Origin: Penelope pileata
Lineage: Eukaryota; Chordata; Aves; Galliformes; Cracidae
Length of the DNA stretch: 64,000 nucleotides
Assembly (NCBI GenBank): GCA_013396635.1
Contig: WBMW01003983.1
Location: 407,547 to 471,546, forward strand
Direction: 5' to 3'
Of this stretch, positions 1 to 13,400 are shown piece after piece. Position numbers and translations under genes: made by a program. The notes beneath the pieces are model-generated. The model was not told the origin of the DNA and did not search any database. It was given only the letters and a program-made list of their open reading frames with translations. Numbering within the stretch: position 1 is the stretch's first letter; every line of letters starts with the position of its first letter.

Positions 1-1329
1 TTTACTTAACCTTCTGTTCATAATGCTATAAAACATTTAGTCTACAGCCCTTACACAGAACTCAAACTAACGTAAGTAAGAGAAGTTGTTCTCAAATGTG
101 TGTACTACTGCTGCTTTCAACATATGATCGATCTGAACTTTTTTCCTATATTAAAATAAAACCTGTAATTAAATTAATTTAGGCTGTTTCTAACAACAAA
201 CATAGAAAAGAGAGTATGGATGGTAAAAAAAAAAAAACACCTGTCTACTGAGATAGGAAGTACTTTTCAGTCTTCATCATGCTTTTTACATTACTTTGCT
301 GTACTTAATCCTACTACAAAGATAAGTGAACTTGAACATCAGGTAGGTTAAATTTAGGCAGAAATGAACTCCTCTGTGATACACAACATCCTCATTTTCT
401 TCTTCTATGCAGTACTTCCTAATTATTTGGTGTAGCCTTAACTTTCTATAGTTATAATGTCTGAAACCAGAGTGGAGAAATTTCTTTGTTCATATCATAC
501 TTGTATAAACTCAGAAAATAATCCACTGAGATCAACAGATGCCTTTCCATTCATATTTCTATACAAAGAAAAAATCAAGCACCTAATTCACTTTCTTGAT
601 TGAAGGAAAAGCTGAAGTCTTTGTCTGTTTGTTTGTTTTTTGACAATTATGAGTAAAAATCACTTATAAAGAAAACTGTCTTTCCTTTTGGCCTATCAAA
701 AGTAAGAAAAGTCCCTTTACCTAGATCAGCAATTTTCCTTCAAGGTAGATCAGGAAATAGTTACTCACTGCAAAGACACTCTTTGTTAAGATATTTTCAG
801 AAATCATTAAAATGTCTTCCACCTACATTGCATTAAGTCTCTGGATCTATGACAGCACTTTAAAAAAGCCATATTTTTCCTGTCTAGACAGAGAAATGTG
901 GATTCTGATCTCTAGACAATATATAAGAAGTCCTTGGTGGATCTGCTTCATTCATCTGATTGGGATACTGTCCTAACAGAGCTGCATTGTGAGTACTTTT
1001 GAAATCCACAATGTCATTATTATTATTAGACAAAAATTCTTGGTTTAGATATATTAATTAAGATGATAGCAATAAATTTTTAATGTTTGTGACATAGTCA
1101 TACTGACTATAGCTCTAGACAGAAAAATATTCAGAAAACTTAGCATGTTTAGCTAAGGCACAAATAATTCTTGGTTAAGTCATTGTGATGACATGGTAGT
1201 TTTACATGATTTAGAGAATCGACCTGGAATTGATACACTGGGAAGAAAATTTTAGTTATGTGACATTTATTTCTTAGCATATGATCCACATGTTTAATTG
1301 TAATAAATTTTAAGTTTCATTTACAATAC
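1..1329. other. ABCB1 intron towards the Walker A exon
   Basis: AT-rich intronic sequence on the minus-strand gene. I looked for a Walker A exon (GNSGCGKST-like) and found none, so this intron runs off the left edge. No repeat family was recognised. Confidence 0.8.
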
Positions 1330-1440
1330 CTCAACATCTGGTCTGGATGGGTAATTGAAGTAAACATTCTGGAATTCCAAGTTCCCTTTAATGCGGTCTG
1401 GTTTGTAGCCTGTCTCTGAATAACTGTCAATTTTAGGCTC
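1330..1440 (-). CDS. ABCB1: ABCB1 coding exon 10 (start of NBD1)
   Basis: The exon is 111 nt, residues 381-417. It encodes the linker and first strands of NBD1: IDSYSETGYKPDRIKGNLEF, then a NYPSR motif whose tyrosine (residue 410) corresponds to the A-loop tyrosine that stacks on the ATP adenine. The acceptor is TTCACACAG and the donor GAG/GTATTG. The next exon, with Walker A, is beyond position 1. Confidence 0.96.
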
Positions 1441-4400
1441 CTGTGTGAAATAAAACATATAGAGGAAAAAAGTTATTTCCTAATGATTTTTTTGTTGTTG
1501 TTCATAAAGAAGTCCCAGTGTGTATCATTGTTCTGTAGAGATATTAAATATAATTATAAACTGATTGAGGCGAGATTTCTGAAGCACGTAAGTTGCATAG
1601 TTGGCTGCCTCATTACTATGTTGCTGAGTTGTTAAGGCAAAAATACTTTTATAATTTCTCCTTTTAACATTTTGTGTGAATTTCATTCATTGTCTTTAAG
1701 AGTGTATCCACAGCTAGCTGTAATTTGAGATTAATTCCATTGCCTGATGAACCTGATCAGATCACCTCAGATGAGCTGCTCATACTCAGTCCTTTTAGAG
1801 CTTTGCTCTTTCTCCATTTTTGTGAGAAAGAACTGATCCACTGACCATTAAGTAGAAATAATTAAGCAGAAACAGAGTTCTTAATTACTACTGTTCTCAT
1901 TATCATCAAGGGTAGGTCTAGAACTTGAAGCATATCTTAACAAAACTCCAAAGCATGTAATTGCATGTTATACAACTTCATTAGCTCATTAAATCACAGC
2001 ATCTCTGATTTCAGACTCTGACAGTACATATCCAGGCTACCAGCTAGTTTTATAAATTTACAGACGCTCATGCTGCTGGTGGTGCCACTATTAGCCATAT
2101 GCTCATAAACCTGTATTGGTTGTAATCACATCTCTACGTATCACCACAGATGTGCCCTTCTTGATACAACATTACAGGGTACCTACAACGCTAACTGATC
2201 CAGTGATCCAATACTGTTATATTGAAGCAAGAATTCTAAAAGACAAAGTGGAAATGACTAATAATTTTACATTCTATCTGCTTTTATGCATATATTTCTG
2301 CTTATGAGAAAATAAACTTTTTTTTGCACTGTCATAATTGGGTAAAATTAGATGTTAACCATTGCACAAAATTATTAAAGATGTAGTAGCAATAAAATAA
2401 GGCTTTTTATTTATAAATGATTTACCAGGAATATTCTCAATAATTTAAATGTAGGAAAGATCCATTTTATCACTTTGTTGCACAGAATCTAAATAAAAAT
2501 ATGCTGATTTTCCTTCCTTAAATAGGTCTCTTGTATAGAATTGAGGTTAGAATTAAAGGCAACAGCAAATTTTTATACTTTAGTAATTTTACACATGTTG
2601 ATATTGAAATATGTTTTCAAAACGTATCAGATAGGTATTTGAATTACTTCTTATTTACTCAATGTTATTTACTCATTAATTTCATATTCATAAGTGTCTG
2701 CACTTTAAAAAGAATAGTTGTTGAACAAAGGCAGGATACTCACGTTGTCTATGATATTAAAGATGGCGAAGGCTGCTCCTCTTGCATTAGCAAATGCCTC
2801 TATGCTTGGAGCAGTCTGTCCAATACTGAAAGCTCCAATCAATACAGAGAAAAAGACCTGAAAGAAATGTTCATGGTGACATATATCAAAATCTATTTAA
2901 GCAGATAATTATATTTATTTATTTACGTCAGATTACTTTCGGTCAGAGGCTCCATACCTCTCATGGAAGTTTAATTTAGAATTAAAGGAAAAATAAAAGG
3001 CTCTCTCTTAAGCAGAGAACAATATTAAGAAAAGGCCTTTTAAAGAGCCAGCTGAAAACTGTGATCCTGTACAGTGTGAATGTTGCAAACAAACTGATGA
3101 GGACAAAAAAAATAACTGAGAATGAGACTTGGCAAAACTTATGCCAAAAATATGTAATTACACCTAATGTTTCCGGATTTATTGTACTAATACATTCTTT
3201 GGCAAAAGATGTTCCAAAGACCAGAAAGTATATTTCTGCATCAAGATGAGAAGTGGCTTTCAATGGAACAAAACCGGATATGCAAAGCACATTCTGCATT
3301 CACAGTGACAGGAATCATTTCACCTTTTCCACCACAAACAAATGAATGTTCCTCCTGTTGGAATTAAAGAGTGAGTGCAAGCAGCCATGAAAAACAAAAG
3401 AAAACAGAACAGAGCAAAACAAACAAAAACAGGAGAAGAAAAAGTATATTATTTTCTCAGATAAACAAAATAAAAGTAAGAAAAAGAAGTAGCTCAAAGA
3501 GAGGTAATATTAACACTCATATTTGTATGTTAAATGCAAGGTCCACCAAACCCATCAATTTTCTCAAATAGTGGCCGTTTACAGATGTGATACCTAAAGC
3601 TAAGCATGTAAGAGCAGTGCAGTGCAGGGTGCTGTTCTACTTCTCCCTGCTACACACACTAACTATTCAGATCAGAGGATTTCCTAAGACAGATTGGTTT
3701 TCTATATTTAATATCCCTCAGTGGATTTCACTTTGTGTGCTTGTCCAGCCATCCCTTGAGCACATGTAAACTTCTAGCATTCCAACATTCTTTGGCAAAG
3801 ACTTCAACAAAGGCCTTCGACCTACTGCATGGAGATCCACCTCCTTTTTGCTCTGTCCCTACCTGCTGCTACCTTAACTTGATGTTCCTTGCTCTTAACA
3901 GGAAGATATGGTGAATGATCACTCCATTACTCTGATGCTCATGAGACTTCTATCATTCTTTTCCTCCTCCACTAAGCTGTTCCCTTTTCATATTAAACGG
4001 TATCAGCCTATTCAGCTGTTCCTGCCTCAGAAGGCAGTCCACCCATGTTGCTCTTCTCTGAACCTTCTCCAGTTCCAAAACGTTTATTAAAAATACAGAG
4101 AACAGAATTGAATTGAAAGCCTTGGCTATGCAAAGATATTTAATCAGATTAGACAAATAACCACGATGATCCAAACTTAAAAGGATAAATTATTTTATTT
4201 AAACACACGCATTCAGAAAGAACTCCACAACCTGAAGCATTTACCAAGGACGTTTTAAGTGTCCTGTGTGTTGACAAAATAATACACTCAGAAACCCTAT
4301 AAATAACTTTACATTCTGGGGAAAGAGTCCATCAAACACTGAAACATTTTCATGGAGATTTTTATGGGCATTTTTTGATTTTTTTTTTCACATTTTATCA

Positions 4401-7400
4401 AGATTTTTCTAGGAGTTGTGTGAAATTGGCTACAAGTTCCTCTAATATACCCTCTTCTTACAAAACTGCTTTATCTTTATCATATCCATGTCAGTAATAC
4501 ATCACAAAGACACTAATCTCAATTTTAATCCCAGTTTCCACTGCTTTTGTGTATATTTAATATTATTGCATTTTTTACTGAACAATTATATGGTAAAACT
4601 GCAGCCCCAATAAAGGCTTTGCTGTTTTTAGCTATACCCCTTTTCCTTCTTTGTACCTTGCAGTGATGTTTTACCAGGCCTTGTAACCTCTTGCACACCC
4701 TTGGATGCCCTCCTTATAAAGTTCAGGACTTAGAACACAAACTCCAGTTCATGTTATATAAACACCATTGTGATGAATTGCAAAATAGACAACACACAAT
4801 TGCAAATACTGTGAATGCCAATGAGTTATAATCATTTATAACAGCAGCACGAGTAGCGTCTGAACCTGATTGAGCTGTTCTGTATGCCAGCCTGCCCTTA
4901 AAAAAAAATAGGCCTTATATTGGAAAGGTTCCAAACAGCCAGCATCTCACCTCAGATGTATTCTTTTTGCAAATCAGAGTGATTCATATACAAACAAACA
5001 AAAAAAGCAGGTAGCTTTTAAGAGATGTCCTTGCTAGGCTTCTGGGCTTCATTGTGGTTAAAGACATTATATTTTTTGCAACATTTCTTTGATGTCTCAT
5101 ATGAAATTAAAATGGATGCTACATGAAGACATGAACTTACGACATTTAAGTTATGCTTTTCTTGTTTTGGCTAGATGGCAACACATTTTCTAGTCATATT
5201 TTTCTTCCCCTTGCTTTCTAAAAATACTGAAAATAGGTTACAGGGCCTTATGAAGCAAAAAATAAGAAAAAGTACCAAGTATCAATAAATGGATCTATTT
5301 AAATCACATAACACTTAAAAAGTTATTTATTTCTGCATCCTGAAAGTGTATTCAGTCCCATAAATCTGTTCTGGCTGAACAGTTTCTATACCAGCATGAC
5401 CTTATAGAAGTCAGAAAAGATGTAGAAACTGATGAAAATAATATGTTTTATTTTGTTTAATGCAGATTTCGAAATACTATAGAAAAGCACGGAGACATTT
5501 TTATGAGAATATTTTTTGTTAAGAAGAAAGGAAACTATTTTTCCAATTTGGCACATCACTCTGAATAAACCCAAATAAGTTTCCCAAATAAACTTCAGTG
5601 TAATATTTCTCAGTATAATTGAGAAGTTACTGATAAATACTTACTGTGAGAACATTGCCGATAGTGTAATCATCAGATAAGATCAAGGTAGTTCCATACC
5701 AGAAGGCCAATGCATATGATGCATATATCAGTAAGAAAGCAGCACCCATCGAAATATTAGATGTAATAGCCTTTTTTATTCCAATGCGTTTAGCATCTTC
5801 TAAATTTTTATGATATCTGAAGAAAGACAGTTCAAGATACACTCAGACTTGTACCATGGCACACAGCATCAAAAATTCTGGATGAATTATTGTAGGCATT
5901 TTAGGTATTGTAGGCATACAAGATATATAATATATGATATATAACCCTAAGAAGGTACAAAGGCAAGCCTGGGAGTCAGGCATAGAGATAACTTAAGATA
6001 ATTTTTAAAAATGCCAACATCATTCAATCTGGCAGATAGGAAAAAAAAATTTTAAAAAAAGATGTACTTCAGAAACTGACATGTGAGTTACTTAAATAAC
6101 CTCAAGTTGAGTGAACTTTGACAGTGAACCATTCCTGACAGGTTTTGAGATTATCATTGTTAGCTTAAGATAAAAGGTTAAGGCATATCTCAATAATGAT
6201 GTTTTACAGTAGAGTGGAAATAGAAATGTTGTTTAAAAGAACCATCGCAACTACAGAGTAATCAGACTACCAAAGATACCATCATTGCTGCTCACGGCAG
6301 GGCATTTTTTGTTCAAAGCTGCCACTTTGAAAGTGACAAAGAAGTGAATGGAAGAAGTTTATACAGTTTCCAGAGTAGAGACAACATATCAACTTAATTT
6401 GTCAATTTGTTGAAAAATAAATGTCATTCAACACGTAGCGGATCTTGTAAAAGCTAGTAACAGACAATTGCCAGCCCCATGGCCTACATACAAATGCAGG
6501 AAGTGCAATGTTTTTGGGCAAACTTTCAGCAATGAAGATGCAAGAAAATTTGAAACCATCTGAAGTGAAGACTTTAGAACCACTTGATGTAAGCAAGCAT
6601 TGCTCTTACCTTTTAATTTCTTTGTCTTGTCCTCCAAAAGCTATTACAGTACGGATTGCACCCAGAACTTCCTCTGCTACAGCTCCTGCTTTTGCATATG
6701 CAGCTTGCTCTCTGTCGGTGAATGCAGAGAGAACCTACGAGAGGATCAAATATTCTGATTTAAGAAAAGAATGAACTCAAGCACTTAACTATGATAAAAG
6801 CCAATGCGACTTTCCTACAACGTGAAGCCTTTTGATTATAGCATATAAAAGTACAGGAGTGTTCAATACCAAAATTCTTAATTACATTATGAATTCAATC
6901 AGATAATTCAACATCTACGGGCTGGATTTTCCACTCTGCTTTCACTCAGTGCAAGAGACTAGATGAACATTGATGCTGAGCTGGTGGGGCTCTCCTTAGG
7001 CAGCTCTCCTCAGCCCATTCTCATCTCCGGCTGCCTTTGCCAGAAGGCTCAAGACTTACATTAATTGGCCACAGTCAGTGAAGACTCAGCTAGTAGATGT
7101 GCCAAATGCCTCTCTGCCCCTATCTCTTCCCTAACACGCTCACACAAGACAGAGGAAGCTTATATAATCTTTGAAATATGCGGGAAATAAAATACTATAC
7201 AAACCGAAGGCTTCCAAACTGCAAATTTACTCCAGTCCCATGGTACTTCCTCTTGTGTAAGCCTGTCTAAAATTTCTTACCAAAGTTGTTAACAACTCTG
7301 AAAAGAAACTCTGTGTCTGAGACCACAGCTTGCTGTAATTTATTTGGGTATTATCCAGGATGTGCAACTATTTCTTTCAACAGAAGAAATGTGAATGAAT

Positions 7401-10400
7401 CTTTAACAGTTAGAGATGTATTTTCAGTTTTTTCATTTTCTGTGTAATATATGCTATATTGATATAAATGCTTCAAATTAAAGCGAGTTGCTCCAATCAA
7501 CTAGAATTGTAAAATTCATACTACCTGAGGATGTTTATATACATATATATATGTTTGTAGAAGTTCTCTAAAGCCATCCTAATTGCAACACATTCTCTAA
7601 AGCCATCATATTTGTCCTAAGCAATGCATTGGGGAGGAATAACTGCATGCACCAGTACAGGCTGGGGGATGACCTGCTGGAGAGCAGCTCTACAGAGAGG
7701 GACCTGGGGGTTCTGGTAGACAACAGGTTGGCCATGAGCCAGCAGTGTGCNNNNNNNNNNNNNNNNNNNNNNNNNNNNNNNNNNNNNNNNNNNNNNNNNN
7801 NNNNNNNNNNNNNNNNNNNNNNNNNNNNNNNNNNNNNNAAGACCCGCCTGGACGCCTACCTGTGCAACCTGCTGTAGGGAACCTGCTCTGGCAGGGGGGT
7901 TGGACTCGATGATGTCTCGAGGTCCCTTCCAACCCCTACGATTCTGTGATTCTGTGATTCTGTGATTCTGTGATTCCAGTGGTAAGAATTACAGGTATGT
8001 AGTTTCATGTCATTATCTTTCCTTTATATAAAGCCTAACATTGAATGTATATCAACCTACCTTTGCCCAGATGGCTGCTGAAAGTCCTAGGACAGGACTG
8101 ACTGCAAGTATTACAAGGGTTAATTTCCATCCTCTTATAAGACCAACAATAAATCCTGCTATAAATGTTGTTACTGATTGAACAAGCAATCCAACTTTAT
8201 CACCTATTCCTTCATTAATCTTGGTAACATCACTGAAAAACAAATTACATCCAGAAAGAAAGGTAAATATATAAAGCGCAGAATTTTTTTCAGCTTTCTT
8301 ACATGGGTGTCTGTGTAGAGAATAGTCTTTACTATTCAATTAGTTGTCAACAGTTTGCTTAAAGATAGAGCAGTAAATAATGTGGTTATGGGAAACTTCT
8401 TATTTCTTGTGAGAATATCAACTTGTTTGCCTCTGAAAATGTTGAAATTTGCTTACAGTGCAAAGTTACTCTCACTTTCTTAATCACAAATTTTAGATCT
8501 ATTTGAAAACCGTGGCATATCTGGAAGGAGCAGCTAAAGCCTTTCATGTAAGGAAGGAGAAAGGAGTATCTTGTCAAGCAGTTAAAATTAGTCACACAAG
8601 GTCAGTCATCACCTTGCTCATTTCAGTGCACAGAACTGAACTGTATGTTCTTTTCATGGGGTTAATCTCACACTGTGTGGCTTTAGAGTTTAAGGGAACT
8701 TATCTCAACGATTTTCTGATATCCTTGTGATAGTCCAACATCTTAAGTATCACAAGCTGAGTCTCCAAGACTCTCCATGAGATAACTTGTATGAGATTCA
8801 CAATGAAATAAATTTTAAAAATAAAAAATTATTGCAATGCAGACATACTTAATAAGGTAAAATAACATTGCGGAAGATAGAGTATACTTACTCTATGAGA
8901 CGAGTGTTAAGCTCTCCTGCATCATTTACATCAAACCATCCAACTTCCTGTCTCATAATTGCATGAAAAAAATTTTGTCTAATTTTTCTTACTTGTCGAC
9001 CTGCTGCTAGGGTCCAAAATGAAGTTTGGATGTAAGCAGCAACAAGAACAGCAGCACCTATTGCAGAATAGTCATATGCATATCTACAAGAAAAAAAAAA
9101 GATATTTTTAATTACCTTGCTAGCCTGTATTTAGCTTGATGCACACTTCTTCTGTTTCAGACCTGAATTCCTGAATTAAAGTGTTTATATCAGAGTTTAC
9201 ACTTCTCTGTAAAACTTCCCAAGTTTTCTATTTAATACAAGTTTTCAGGTGTGTAATAAAATAAATGATGCTATTGTTAGACAGGAATTACTTTTTCTTC
9301 TTGTCAACATCTATATATTTACATCTCTATATATTGTCAGTATATAAAATCTAAAATGATCTTTGATGATCGTTTTAGATTATTTTAGAAGCTTATTTCA
9401 GACACAATACCCTTTTTGCTTAAATGTGTCATGTCATTTCCATAAACATTGTGGCACTTTTGATATACAGAAAGGCATACAGGCCTATTCGTATGTACCC
9501 ATGCATTATATTCACACACATTTATATAATACAATGCGCTTGACTATATAAATATCTATATATGCACGCATGCTGTGAATACTTCCCAATTTAAGAATAC
9601 ATCTATTTGAAGTAAATAGCACTAAAAAAAATATCTTGCTCCCTATTCTTTTCATTACTGATATTTTACTTCTGAATTCAGCTCTGTGCCACGAGCAAAG
9701 TATCATATGAAAACCAAAGAGCACATGAACCACTGTATTTCTCAAGCTGAAACTGATTTTGATCCATAGTTTTAAAATGTTCAAACAGAACCAAATCACA
9801 TCTGATTTGAGTCAGAACTGGTATCAGAACCACTTTCTGCTGATCTTAAACCAGAATAAAACCAGAAAAATGTAACTGAACAGATTCCTGAAACACATGA
9901 CCAAAGACAACAGCTAAGGATTTGTGGTATATATTACGTGTAATTGTGAGAAAACTACATCCATATGAAAGAGAATAATGAGGAAAAAAAGAAAAAGCTT
10001 TAAAATCCTCAGAATCTTTTCTCACATGTATTAAGTTAGCCAAAACAATTCTTCAGAACTGTAGCGTGAAACTTTGCAGGAGCTAGTTACAGAAATGTAT
10101 ATACAAATGGAAAAAAAGGAAAAAGGGGCTTTATAGATGAAACTTTTCAAATTTTAATCCAGCATTTTCAGGGGCTGAGATATGGTATATTTTAGGGAGG
10201 GACTTTGGAACTACCATCATGAAATGAACTGTATCTGAACTGATTAATAAAATGAGTTAATGTCTAACTGAATGTTGATTAGTCAAATACTGACTTTGAT
10301 CATTCTCACAGAAACTACTGAAATAAAACGAAGGATACTTCAGCAAGACTCAGCAGTAATTACTTTTGACAATTACTTTATTACGTTGTATCACCTGGCA

Positions 10401-13400
10401 GAATGGTTTTATGGTTGGACTTTGTTTTATGAAAAGTTGGAAGAAAAGAGATCTATATTTTTATAACATTCCATGTTAATTAAATACATTCTGCAACTTC
10501 ACTGCTGAAACTTAATGGGAACTAAATGCTCACTGCATTGTAAATTGATTAGTCATTTTCTTCTGAGAAATAGGCAAACTGTTATCTGAGTAACAACCAT
10601 AACCAAATCCACACACATAGTTGAATATATGTGCATATGAACTTTGTCCATGTAAACAGCGTCATCATTACTTTACCTGCTGACAGGCATTCTTAGAGAA
10701 ACTGAAGTTAGGTGCAAACAGCTTCTTCTTCAAACCAAAGAACATAATTCAAAGCTCTATCCAGAAAGTTTGGAAAGTTCAGAAAAGAGAACCTCTTCCT
10801 ATGTTGCTACAAATCCCTTATTCCACAATTAGTTTCTGAAGAGAAGTTCAGGCTGCTCTGAAAGCACTCACACCTACTTCCAGACTTAATGTTTAAAAGA
10901 CAAGGTGACATGCAGGATTCTAACAAATGATTTCCCTCGCACAGACCATCTCTTAGGGCCATGAGAACAGGTAGTTCTCAACGTTTAGTTAATAAACTTT
11001 ATATTCCCATTTACACTTTCTTTTTGTAAGTTTCTCTGTTTTCCTATACTCTGTTCTTTAATCTGTTGTGACTCGTAGATAACAGCCTGCCAAAGATGAT
11101 GGGAGGGTTCCTGTTCTTTTCAGCTGAGACATAAGACTTTTTTCATTGGAAAAGATAATTGCCTTGAAGGCCACATCAGCCTTCCTGAGATCTCAGATGT
11201 TTTTGATTATCTAATGAGGAGTAAGCTTCAATCCGAAGAAAAGAAGTTGAGGTTGTACAAGAAAACACACATAAACTTTAGACATCCTTCAGAAACCAAG
11301 TCCTTGAAGAGCACTTAATAAAGACTCTTAGCAAAATGAATCCATACGCATCTGATGTTTCTGCTTGTTTTCCTTTCTATGAATCTGCACTATTACTCTC
11401 TTGTAGCAGAAGTGCCTACTATTGTCTTCTGCTATTGCCAGTTCTCAAACGCTAGAGTTACAGTTGGATTTAATCTAAGTCTTTATTTTCTGTAGTCCAA
11501 ATATTTTAGCTGAACTTGGTGCTTTGGCAGGAAATAAGGAATTATCTGGCAATTTTAATTCTGCTTTTTATCAGTGAATCAACATAGCTCAAGGAATCGA
11601 TGGATGAAAAAACAGTTTTTCACCATAAAAAACACTGTTTATAAATTCAGGGGAAGGGAAGGAGGAAGGAAGAAAATGCTGATGACATGGAAACACGGAG
11701 CACTCCTGAAAAGGAGGTGGAATGAATGTGAGCAAGACATTACAGGGAAGCCTTTGGGATTGGCTGGGGATGTTCATGAAATCTTCCAGTGCCTTCAGTC
11801 TAATATGCAAATCTTTAATTATTCATTATTCAAATAGCCATCACTTTTATGCCGTTTCAAATATGCAAAATATCTATGGGAGAAGAATGCCTTGGCAAGA
11901 AATGTATACTCACATTAAAAAAAAAAGAACAGGAAATGACAATTTCTAATTACCTTGTCATTTCTTCTTCCAGGTTGTTAAGCATCTCTAAAGAGGAATT
12001 AATTCCAGATAAATTCATTCCTTAAAAAGAAAAAAAGAGTAAATACTTTTGATAGAACAAGTTTTAACAAACTTTGCTTTTTGTTTTCAGCACATTCAGC
12101 AACATTTCAGCATTTCAGCATATTTCAGCAATATTTATCACATTGTTTTTTTTTTTCTTTCTGAAAACATAGACATGTTTCTTCCTGAAAACATGACATT
12201 TATGTAATGCCAAAAATAAAAGGCAGCATGCCTATGTTTCTATTTTACAGAAGAATAATAAAAGCAGAAATTGATGCTGGACAGAAGAAAGTCACATCCA
12301 TTATTTTTCTGTATCACCACAGTCATTTACTTCAATGGTTAATAATTTTTTTTTTTTTTTACAGAATATTCAAGTCAAGAAGCCTGTTCACAAGTTTAAC
12401 ATCTAATATTTGATTTCAGAGGACAACCAAATCCAGTCTAAGTGAGTGCATACCAAAGTGACAGCATCACTCCTCCCTCTGGTATTCTGTAGCGCATGCC
12501 TGCCACTCCATGTTTGAGTTTGTACTTCTGATTTAGCAAATAAGGCTATTCAACAAATTGATCCAAAAAACTGAGTAGTTTCATTTATAATAGGGAGCTT
12601 TCTGTTGGATCTGCTTACTGATCTGATTCACCTTGTGAACCTTGTGTTATCAAAGCTACAGCCATCACGATTTGATGAAATCGTAACGTAATAGATTATT
12701 TGGAAAAAGAAAAGAAAAAATCTAAAGCAGAAACTATGAATAAGGAGAGAAAAGTTCAGAGTGCACTTCTATTCTGGCAAACACAACAGTTACTAATTTA
12801 CATCATAGTGCGTTGCTCAGTTGGGGTTGCTAGTATCGATATCACAAGGCAAGATGCTCAAATTTCCCTTGCTGTTTTTCAAGTATTAGCCATTGTTCTC
12901 TCCACAGAGGACACATTCTTACCTGTAAAATTTGTGCCAGAAGTAACAAAGCTATCAGTCATATCCCCAAAAATTATCATTGCAACAGGGAGACTACTTC
13001 CATGGACTATTGCCAAGACAGTGCCAAATATCATTAGCAATTTATCTGTGCAGCTGGAGTATCGAAACTGTGAATGAGAAGTTTTCATTTGAGAAGAATC
13101 ATTTCACTGAGGTGCTGGAATGTTAACACAATGTTACAACTACAAAATCAAGAAAGTCAAGAAAAAGCTATGAGTTGTCACAGAGTTAAAGCTTTACCCA
13201 ATTTTCAGTTACATTTATGAAACAACTTACATGTACAGAAATAAATTATTCTTATTAAGCAACTTCTATATTATAAACTTTCAAAACCAAAGACCTGTTC
13301 TATTTAAACTTGTCAATATCTGCACATGGGTAACAAAGGTCATAAAGGTCATGTGAAAACAATGCAATTTGTCCTCTTGAATTTTGTCATTTAAAGTTCA

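Noticed and set aside
2531..2908. 125-codon plus-strand frame
   Set aside because: It overlaps ABCB1 coding exon 9 on the opposite strand and has no recognisable homology of its own.
7949..7976. Tandem octamers as a CRISPR-like or satellite array
   Set aside because: ATTCTGTG units are the normal 3' terminus of avian CR1 and have no spacers.
12700..13077. 125-codon plus-strand frame
   Set aside because: It is the antisense of ABCB1 coding exon 3 plus intron sequence; the minus-strand exon has clear homology and splice sites.
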